Shown: in pieces, positions 34,833 to 40,485 of the stretch
How positions within the stretch are numbered: position 1 is the stretch's first letter
Layout: the number at the start of each line of letters is the position of its first letter
Assembly (NCBI GenBank): GCA_029938715.1
Contig: JAOZUK010000025.1
Coordinates: forward strand, 1 to 40,485
DNA length: 40,485 nt
Direction of reading: 5' to 3'
From: Bacteroidales bacterium
GTDB lineage: Bacteria; Bacteroidota; Bacteroidia; Bacteroidales; GCA-2748055
Notes under the pieces: model-generated
The model's database searches: none
What the model was told of the DNA's origin: nothing
What the model saw: only the letters and a program-made list of their open reading frames with translations
Translations under genes and position numbers: made by a program

Positions 34833-35657
34833 TTGGGTGCTAAAAAGGGGTATTTAAAAATTCGTGACAATCTGTTTTATCAGTATTTAAAATATCAGAA
34901 GCCCCTGTTCAAACCTATCTCTCCAAAAAAAATTCTGTTTTCAAATCAAAAACCAGATTGGGAAGAAGAGATCAATAAAGGATTTAAAAACTCAAAACAT
35001 GAGGTTTATTTCGATGAAATAACTTCAGATAATTTAATGAAGTATGATTTGGCTGTGCCTTTGACCATTGATGAATTGAAAAGCAAAGAGATTCGAGAAC
35101 TATTGATTAAAAATCCAATTCCCATTCCAAGTTTAGAATCGATTCTTCTGTGTGATGATAAGTATCAGTTTAATAAAACACTCATCGCAAAAGGCTTTGG
35201 AGCGTTCATACCTAAAATGGAAGACCCTCACACCTATCCTTACATATTTAAAAAGAAAATTGATCAATACGGAGCGAATACGCATATAATTTATGGGAAT
35301 GAGGAGGAAGAAAAACTCTTTGAAATACTAAGCTCTCCTGAATATTTTTCTCAAGAAATTATTACCGGTAAAAATGAATATGCTACCCACATCCTATTTG
35401 AGAATAAAAAAATCGTTCGATCATTGAATATCAAATACATTTTCAAAACGGATATAGGTGTTAAAGGAAAAGATAAAAGTCACCAAACCATTTGTCGTTG
35501 CCCTTATCTGGATATTTTCACTTCAATTTTGGAATCGATTGGCTTCGAAGGCCTCTGCTGTTTTAATTATAAAGTTCGAAACAACATACCCTATATCATA
35601 GAGATTAATCCAAGATTCGGTGGTAGTCTCACTCCGTACTTTTCTCTATTTATATAG
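34833..35657 (+). CDS. ATP-grasp family protein
   Basis: The 274-residue frame has the ATP-grasp order: a Rossmann-like N-terminal part (KKILFSNQKPDWEEEI, about 28-43), CDDKYQFNKTLIAKGFGAFIP (in parts, about 107-127, the entry to the ATP domain), YIFKKKIDQYGAN with the ATP-lysine, QEIITGKNEYATHIL, and FNYKVRNNIPYIIEINPRFGGS with the metal-binding Glu/Asn. It resembles carbamoyl-phosphate-synthase-like ATP-grasp proteins found in surface-polysaccharide loci. There is no ATG. TTG at 34833 is the best start, and the frame opens only at 34791. The gene ends early after the INPRFGGS motif, so it may be slightly shortened. It is clearly more AT-rich than the genes on either side, suggesting recent transfer. 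Confidence 0.75.
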   Translation: MGAKKGYLKIRDNLFYQYLKYQKPLFKPISPKKILFSNQKPDWEEEINKGFKNSKHEVYFDEITSDNLMKYDLAVPLTIDELKSKEIRELLIKNPIPIPSLESILLCDDKYQFNKTLIAKGFGAFIPKMEDPHTYPYIFKKKIDQYGANTHIIYGNEEEEKLFEILSSPEYFSQEIITGKNEYATHILFENKKIVRSLNIKYIFKTDIGVKGKDKSHQTICRCPYLDIFTSILESIGFEGLCCFNYKVRNNIPYIIEINPRFGGSLTPYFSLFI

Positions 35658-35688
35658 AACATCTAAAATGAGATCCACAGTAATCGCT

Positions 35689-38235
35689 TTATTCATTATT
35701 CTTGTTAATCAAATAAGTAGTCGTTTTGCCAGCCTCAAGGGTGATCCCTCCAGGAATGGGAAGTTCACCTAAATTTTCAATCACTATGTTTGAAAGTTCA
35801 AGATTCCCATTCAGCACATCCAATTTGATCTGCTTTCCTTTTTCAAAATCTGCCAGTTGTACCGTTCCATAAGCATACCCGTTTGACCAGAAATAGGTGC
35901 CATTGATATTATCAAATGTTATCTGCTTTTGAATACCCGAATAATGAAATCCGGTAAGCGCCAGTACTGCTGACCAGCTAGCCATAGCGCGGCCATAATG
36001 GTGACCGCATTCGGCTTCGTTGAACGGACTTCGTTTTCTTCCATCATAGCGATCCCTTATGTTCTTAATGCATTTTAGTCCGTCTTCGATCTGACCCTCA
36101 TAGAGCATTCCAACAGCTGCAGCATATTCAAAACCCGTCATGACTTCTGTGAAATATGGAAATGGATTATTGGGTCGTGTTTCGGGATATGCCGCCATCA
36201 ATAGCGCAGCTTCATCGCCAAGTGCATAAGAACGGAAACAATTAAAATGATTTGACAAATTGTCTCTGTAATTGTATTTCATTATACTCTGGTGAGCAAT
36301 TCCCACTTTCTCTCTATCCAGCAAATAACCCAGATCGCATATATGTGCTACATACTGGCCCACTAATTGATCCACTAAACAGCCCTCTCCAAGCTGATAA
36401 TCCGGACTTCCATAATTTTCTGCACCCATACCGATCAGATGTTCTTTGGGGATTGTCTTTTTATCGGGTACTATAATCTGGTGATAATAGTATTCCCCAT
36501 TGAACAAATTTTCATCCACCCAACTGCTTCCGTTCATATATAGTTTGTTACACTTGGCAGCCATCTCGCTATCACTCATATGATGAGCCATCTCCTCCAT
36601 TGCCCTCAATGCTCCCAGATACCAAATATTCATTTGTGGATTGGGACCATAATATTCTACATCCATTGTATTATGCTGAACACCTTCCATAACGCCGTCC
36701 TGATCCCCATCCCAACCACCTTCTATCCAGGCATAGGAGAGGGCCTTCTTCACACTTGGGTAGAGTGGTTTAAAAAAATCATCATTCCCAGATAACTGCC
36801 AGTCTCTATAAAACTTCATGATTGTTCCCATCTGCCCGTCAGCTGCAGCTTTGGAAAATTCCGGGATCCTGTTTATGGGTAAGTTTACCCGAAAACTCAT
36901 TAATCCATCATCACGCGTGGCGAATCCAAATTCTATTTTACGTCTTGTTTTTGCCAGGTCTCCGAAAAGAAATCCTGTTGCAGATTCGTAATTCCAGACA
37001 TGTGTGCACGAACCATAACAACATCCACTGTTATCATTACACCCCTCCCAGGCATATAGGGCACCATCTGTAAGGCGGAAACATGTTTGGGTTCTGAGTG
37101 TGCTGATATTAAACAGAGCTGCTTCTTTCACTACTTCCGGGAGGTCGCTGTTACAGAAGGCTTCCACAAACTCAACAGTTTTATTTTCCAGCTGAAGTAG
37201 ACTGGGCACTGCTTTTGATGCCACATCCCAGGCTCCATCATATTTTGTGCAGTAAAAATTCTCCAGGACCTCTGAGGACCATGCTCTCCTATTGGGGAAG
37301 TACCAGGTGATCAAAAAACGGATTTTCTTAGTACCATTTCCAGGAATAGTGTCTTTTACTGCCAGAGATGCCATGGGTTTCCGTGCAGCTTCATCCAGCC
37401 GGTTTTCCAATTCTCCATCATTTGATAGATCGTCCCAAAAATCCAATATGGACGATCCCCAATGTTCCGGTTTCCAATCCGTTCTATAGGTAATACCCCC
37501 GACGGCTGTGGTTACCATGGCCATTTCTCCCCACTGCTCAGAGCTTTCTTCCAGGCTATCTGAACTAAAGAAAATTCCACTGAATCCCTCACCGTCACCA
37601 TAGGTATTCTTATTGTCAATGGCCCTTCCGGCAGCTCCATCTTCTCCTATAAAATTTTGCAAAGAACCACAAATACTGAAAATCACCTCCTGATCCGAAG
37701 TGTTGGTGATTTCAAAGTCCAGCACAGCCATGGGAATGCTACTGTTATCGACATCACCAGGTATCAATGGATTAAATGCTTTCATTGTTACTTCCAATGG
37801 GTTCTGTGACGTACTTAAGTTTACCTGACCAAAAGGGTAAGCAGCATCAAAGGATACGTTTTCAAATCTGGGAAGTCCATGATTGGTTGCAACTGCACCG
37901 CTGCTTCCTTCATACAGATAAAAGGGAACCGGACCCTCTAGCAAGCGTAGATCCTTTTTCCCGTCTATTTCCGAATAAAGAGTGAAAAAAGGAGAATTTT
38001 GCCGTCCCGATCCCGGGTTGTACCCTTTAGCAGGGCGGTTCATGATCTCCCAATCCCGAAGGTTGCCCCTGCCTCCAAGGGAAATCGTTCCCGTGCCGAT
38101 ACCCCCTATGGGCAGCGCAATCTTATAGGTATGTTCCTGATCATAGTGCTTCAGAATAGGCCATTCCTGGGAGTAACCTTCTGAAAGACAAATGATTAGA
38201 ATAGAGACTGTTAAAAAAATGACGTTCTTCTGCAT
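35689..38235 (-). CDS. Secreted GH116 glycoside hydrolase (beta-glucosidase/glucosylceramidase-like)
   Basis: The 848-residue protein has a signal peptide (about 1-22, ending GYSQ) and then the GH116 N-terminal domain (IALPIGGIGTGTISLGGRG, about 40-58, with NLRDWEI following). The catalytic (alpha/alpha)6 domain shows both active-site motifs: THVWNYE near residue 415 with the nucleophile Glu, and QHNTMDVEYYGPN near 524 with the acid/base Asp. GH116 covers bile acid beta-glucosidase GBA2 relatives, beta-glucosidases and beta-xylosidases. The substrate cannot be decided here. There is no SusC/SusD pair nearby, so this is not a classic polysaccharide utilisation locus. The next gene is on the opposite strand and unrelated. 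Confidence 0.93.
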   Translation of the reverse strand: MQKNVIFLTVSILIICLSEGYSQEWPILKHYDQEHTYKIALPIGGIGTGTISLGGRGNLRDWEIMNRPAKGYNPGSGRQNSPFFTLYSEIDGKKDLRLLEGPVPFYLYEGSSGAVATNHGLPRFENVSFDAAYPFGQVNLSTSQNPLEVTMKAFNPLIPGDVDNSSIPMAVLDFEITNTSDQEVIFSICGSLQNFIGEDGAAGRAIDNKNTYGDGEGFSGIFFSSDSLEESSEQWGEMAMVTTAVGGITYRTDWKPEHWGSSILDFWDDLSNDGELENRLDEAARKPMASLAVKDTIPGNGTKKIRFLITWYFPNRRAWSSEVLENFYCTKYDGAWDVASKAVPSLLQLENKTVEFVEAFCNSDLPEVVKEAALFNISTLRTQTCFRLTDGALYAWEGCNDNSGCCYGSCTHVWNYESATGFLFGDLAKTRRKIEFGFATRDDGLMSFRVNLPINRIPEFSKAAADGQMGTIMKFYRDWQLSGNDDFFKPLYPSVKKALSYAWIEGGWDGDQDGVMEGVQHNTMDVEYYGPNPQMNIWYLGALRAMEEMAHHMSDSEMAAKCNKLYMNGSSWVDENLFNGEYYYHQIIVPDKKTIPKEHLIGMGAENYGSPDYQLGEGCLVDQLVGQYVAHICDLGYLLDREKVGIAHQSIMKYNYRDNLSNHFNCFRSYALGDEAALLMAAYPETRPNNPFPYFTEVMTGFEYAAAVGMLYEGQIEDGLKCIKNIRDRYDGRKRSPFNEAECGHHYGRAMASWSAVLALTGFHYSGIQKQITFDNINGTYFWSNGYAYGTVQLADFEKGKQIKLDVLNGNLELSNIVIENLGELPIPGGITLEAGKTTTYLINKNNE

Positions 38236-38381
38236 GGTAGGTGCTTTTATTACAGTAAGATAATCCGGAATATGGGGATATCCAAATTCTCCGAAGGGGA
38301 CGAACTGGTTAGTGAATCGGCGAAATGCAGAGTGAAGGCGGACCTGTTGCTATCTGCTAAAGGGCTGCCCCGCTCGGGATC

Positions 38382-38407
38382 CAAAGAAAAAGTAGTACTT
38401 TTCTTTG
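38382..38407. promoter_or_regulatory. 9-bp inverted repeat at the -33 side of the cupin promoter
   Basis: CAAAGAAAA (38382-38390) and TTTTCTTTG (38399-38407) are perfect complements 8 bp apart. The right arm ends in the TTTG that serves as the candidate -33 element of the cupin promoter. It could be a second regulator site, distinct in sequence from the GTTAGT dyad, or a weak hairpin. The spacer itself (AGTAGTAC) is nearly self-complementary. Confidence 0.4.
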
Positions 38408-38434
38408 ATTGTTAGTTTGTGTTCACTAACTTTG
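38404..38434 (+). promoter_or_regulatory. Cupin-operon promoter with GTTAGT-N8-ACTAAC operator
   Basis: The -33 element TTTG (38404-38407) and the -7 element TAACTTTG (38427-38434) are 19 bp apart and match the Bacteroidota consensus fully. The palindrome GTTAGT-N8-ACTAAC (38411-38430) fills the spacer and overlaps the -7. The same arrangement occurs at 40181-40212 before the last gene. A start near 38441 would give a leader of about 45 bases to the ATG at 38485. Confidence 0.65.
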
Positions 38435-38484
38435 CTGTGAATATTATACAACCAAGTAGATCCCTATCTACAAATAAATTGAAC

Positions 38485-38826
38485 ATGATAGTAGCAAAAG
38501 TAAATGAAACACAAGTATTAGACACTCCACATAAATTAGATGTGAGAAAACTCTATGATAAAGATACAGCTCAGGCAGTTCATATTAAATTGAAGGCGGG
38601 TGAAAGTTTAATCCCTCATATTACCCCGGTAGATGTGTTTTTCTATGTTTTGGAAGGGACTGCGGAGGTTCTGGTGGGTGATGAAAAACAAACCGTTGAG
38701 GCTGATTGTCTTGTGGAAAGCCCAAAGGATATTCCTCATTGTATCTCAAATAATTCTAATAAAGTTGTCAGAATTCTTGTGGTAAAAGCACCAAAACCCA
38801 CAACAAAAACAACCTTAATTCGATAG
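38485..38826 (+). CDS. Small cupin-domain protein
   Basis: The 113-residue protein is a single cupin barrel: VHIKLKAGESLIPHITPVDVFFYVLEGTAEVLVG (given here in one family pattern of about 34 residues, residues 34-67, with only key parts being GESLIPH and VLEGTAEVL) and later ESPKDIPHCISNNS with a second His. The usual metal-binding HxH is not complete, so metal binding is uncertain. I start at the ATG 38485. A frame from 38419 would begin inside the operator. It lies 7 bp before the DUF438-hemerythrin gene and shares its promoter, so it probably senses or handles a related small molecule. Confidence 0.82.
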   Translation: MIVAKVNETQVLDTPHKLDVRKLYDKDTAQAVHIKLKAGESLIPHITPVDVFFYVLEGTAEVLVGDEKQTVEADCLVESPKDIPHCISNNSNKVVRILVVKAPKPTTKTTLIR

Positions 38827-38833
38827 GAAAAAT

Positions 38834-40063
38834 ATGTCAGAATTACTTAATAACAGTGAAAAACGACTAGAAGATTTACTTGCATTCTCTCTTGGAATGA
38901 TGAGTGGGGAAAATGGAAGAATGCTTCTTGAAAAATACAAAGAAGCAATAGAACATGTTACACCTCATGACATGTTAAAGCTCGAAGACAAACAGATGCA
39001 AATGGGCATAACACCCCAAGCAATTAAAAAAGATGTTGAAAAGGTGATCAATATCTTCTTTAATAAACTCAAGGAGTATAGTTGGGAAAAACCTGAAGAG
39101 GGCACTTTTCTCTACTACTTAGTGCTGGAAAACAGTGCTTACGAGTTTAAATTGAACAATGTAAAGAAGATAATAAAGAGCTATAAGGGTCGGGAAGTAT
39201 CGGATTTCAGCCAGTTAAAAAATGATTTGCTTCCTCATTTTGAAGAGTTTTCGAAATTTGAATCTCACTATGTAAAAAAAGAGAATATTCTATTTCCTTT
39301 CCTTGAAAAAAAATGGGATAGTTATCGACCTCTGACTGTTATGTGGTCTTTGCATGATGATATTCGTAAAAAGTTAAAAGAAATAATTCAGATTCTTAAA
39401 TCCGATACTTCATCCTGGATGAACCTTAATAAGCTAATTGGAAAGTACTATTTCCTGGTATTTGGAATGATGCAAAAAGAGAATTTAATCATATATCCCG
39501 TTGCTTCTGAAACAGTCTCAGATGATGAATGGGAAGAGATGCATCATCAAAGCTTCGAATATCCTTTCCCTTTTATTGAAACACCTGTTAAACCTAAAAG
39601 CACAACAGAACCTGTTTTAGAAAAACACGGAGAAATTTCACAGAATGACGGGAGCTTGTTTTTTAAATCAGAAACAGGAGAACTCAATCTTGAACAAATC
39701 CTGCTCTTATTAAATAATTTACCTGTGGATATTACTTTTGTTGACGAGAATGACAAAGTAAGATTCTTTTCAAGACCAAAAGAGCGTTTCTTTCCACGAT
39801 CACCTGCAATAGTCGGACGGGCTGTTCAAAATTGTCACCCACCTGAAAGTGTACATATTGTTGAGAGAATTGTTACTGCTTTCAAAAATGGAGAAAAGGA
39901 CAATGCAGAATTCTGGTTAGAACTAAAAGGTAAGTTTATTCTCATCCAGTACTTCGCTCTTAGAAATGACAAGAATGAATATAAAGGTGTTATCGAGGTA
40001 AGTCAGGATGTTACAGGTATCAGAGCACTTAAAGGTGAACAAAGATTATTGGATTGGGCTTAG
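38834..40063 (+). CDS. DUF438-hemerythrin-PAS protein
   Basis: The 409-residue soluble protein has three parts. An N-terminal DUF438 domain covers about 10-75 (LAFSLGMMSGENGRMLLEK, VTPHDMLKLED). A hemerythrin-like four-helix domain covers about 80-235, with metal-ligand candidates in LLPHFEEFSKFESHYVKKE and MWSLHDDIRK. A C-terminal PAS domain covers about 285-400, opening ITFVDENDKVRFFSRPKERFFPR and containing NCHPPESVHIVE. This layout is known in anaerobes and is linked by annotation to oxygen or nitric oxide responses, although direct evidence is thin. It has no output domain of its own, so it may be a sensor or scavenger. It is in one operon with the cupin gene. Confidence 0.85.
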   Translation: MSELLNNSEKRLEDLLAFSLGMMSGENGRMLLEKYKEAIEHVTPHDMLKLEDKQMQMGITPQAIKKDVEKVINIFFNKLKEYSWEKPEEGTFLYYLVLENSAYEFKLNNVKKIIKSYKGREVSDFSQLKNDLLPHFEEFSKFESHYVKKENILFPFLEKKWDSYRPLTVMWSLHDDIRKKLKEIIQILKSDTSSWMNLNKLIGKYYFLVFGMMQKENLIIYPVASETVSDDEWEEMHHQSFEYPFPFIETPVKPKSTTEPVLEKHGEISQNDGSLFFKSETGELNLEQILLLLNNLPVDITFVDENDKVRFFSRPKERFFPRSPAIVGRAVQNCHPPESVHIVERIVTAFKNGEKDNAEFWLELKGKFILIQYFALRNDKNEYKGVIEVSQDVTGIRALKGEQRLLDWA

Positions 40064-40083
40064 AAGCTTAATAGGTATAAAAA

Positions 40084-40169
40084 ATTACCTTTTGAAAATT
40101 GTCCACCACATTCAGGCCCGTTACAATTAGCAAACACTTTAGAGAAAAATACATTACCTTTTTAAAATT
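40084..40169. repeat. Pair of 17-bp imperfect direct repeats in an intergenic region
   Basis: ATTACCTTTTGAAAATT at 40084-40100 recurs as ATTACCTTTTTAAAATT at 40153-40169 with one mismatch. The copies are 69 bp apart start to start and enclose about 52 bp of less AT-rich DNA. They lie between the DUF438 gene and the next promoter. They may be repeated regulator sites, a short duplication, or the edges of a small excised element. Confidence 0.4.
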
Positions 40170-40180
40170 AAGTACTATTA

Positions 40181-40212
40181 TTTGATAAGTTAGTTTATAT
40201 TAACTAACTTTG
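40181..40212 (+). promoter_or_regulatory. Promoter of the last gene with the same GTTAGT-N8-ACTAAC operator
   Basis: TTTG (40181-40184) and TAACTTTG (40205-40212) are 20 bp apart. The palindrome GTTAGTT-N6-AACTAAC (40189-40208) lies between them, with its right arm forming part of the -7 element, exactly as in the cupin promoter. A start near 40219 gives a leader of about 17 bases to the ATG at 40236. The double occurrence makes a shared regulator likely. Confidence 0.65.
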
Positions 40213-40235
40213 TGACAAATTAATGCTTGAGCAAA

Positions 40236-40485
40236 ATGCAAACAGTAAACTCAGTTGAGGAGTTATTTAATATTGAAATATCCAAAAGTGAACGTTTGCG
40301 AGCGCTTATTCTGATTGGACTTCTTGGGCTAGAGGCTATTTCACTTTTAATCATTTACTTCTTTTATAGCGCAGAGTATCTTCAGGTTTTTAATACTCGA
40401 ATTTCAATCTATTCTATCCTAATATTTACCGCGATCATGATCGTGTATGAATCTGTGGTTCATTATTTATTGGGAAGAAGAAGCA
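40236..40485 (+). CDS. Membrane protein, N-terminal part only (runs off the window)
   Basis: The open frame starts MQTVNSVEELFNIEISKSER and has two hydrophobic helices (about 22-44 and 56-75), then a basic stretch VHYLLGRRRS before the window ends. This is a membrane anchor that could precede a signalling output domain such as a cyclase or kinase, but none is visible. I choose this ATG because an ATG at 40223 runs into a stop after 11 codons. Control by the shared operator places it in the same response as the cupin/DUF438 operon. Confidence 0.65.
   Translation, partial: MQTVNSVEELFNIEISKSERLRALILIGLLGLEAISLLIIYFFYSAEYLQVFNTRISIYSILIFTAIMIVYESVVHYLLGRRS

Noticed and set aside
35689-38235. 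Part of a polysaccharide utilisation locus
   Set aside because: No SusC/SusD-like pair, sulfatase or other glycosidase lies nearby, and the flanking genes are unrelated.

Overview
The window comes from a Bacteroidota chromosome, probably an anaerobic or facultative member of the Bacteroidales/Marinilabiliales type. The evidence is the set of protein families (two-gene MG-domain surface cassette, CvfB, GH116, DUF438-hemerythrin, FtsX remnant), the near absence of strong Shine-Dalgarno sites, and promoters of the Bacteroidota form TTTG-N19/20-TAnnTTTG near the right end. The order is an inference from family content only.

Layout. 1-5758: a complete RND efflux operon (membrane fusion protein, inner-membrane pump, TolC-like channel). 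5825-6712: a decay zone holding a fragment of an FtsX/MacB-type permease and a lipoprotein phosphotriesterase gene that has lost its centre and its frame. 6676-7335 (-): the redox repressor Rex. 7510-20121: an 18-gene, single-strand, tightly packed operon that is the centrepiece. It encodes sulfhydrogenase-type beta and gamma subunits (Fe-S and FAD/NAD(P)H modules), an Fe-S carrier, a complete group 4 (Mbh-like) NiFe hydrogenase core with intact NiFe ligands, two antiporter-like subunits, the full set of small Mrp-type subunits, an NuoI-like Fe-S subunit with extra CxxC pairs, a maturation protease and a CPxC protein. Two sequences resembling Rex operators lie at the Rex/operon divide. The simplest reading is a NAD(P)H-linked, ion-translocating membrane hydrogenase controlled by the NADH/NAD+ ratio.

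20270-27606: mixed housekeeping and unknown genes. They include a divergent thymidylate-synthase-family enzyme that converges on a DNPH1-like 2'-deoxynucleotide N-hydrolase, a DUF2721 protein, the S1-domain protein CvfB, and a secreted two-gene cassette with an MG/carboxypeptidase-regulatory protein. 27737-29804: a GT39-type membrane glycosyltransferase converging on a GtrA protein, followed by a 74-bp element with nested inverted repeats. 29909-34599 (-): a partner-switching operon with a PAS4-GAF-PP2C-HATPase sensor, a STAS antagonist and a patatin-like lipase. 34833-35657: an AT-rich ATP-grasp gene behind overlapping hairpins. 35689-38235 (-): a secreted GH116 glycosidase. 38485-40485: a cupin gene, a DUF438-hemerythrin-PAS gene and the start of a membrane protein. 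The cupin and the last gene share the same palindromic operator, GTTAGT-N8-ACTAAC, at the same place in the promoter, which points to a small regulon.

I saw no tRNA, rRNA, CRISPR array, intact insertion sequence or prophage gene. All domain and family assignments were made by reading motifs, not by database search.
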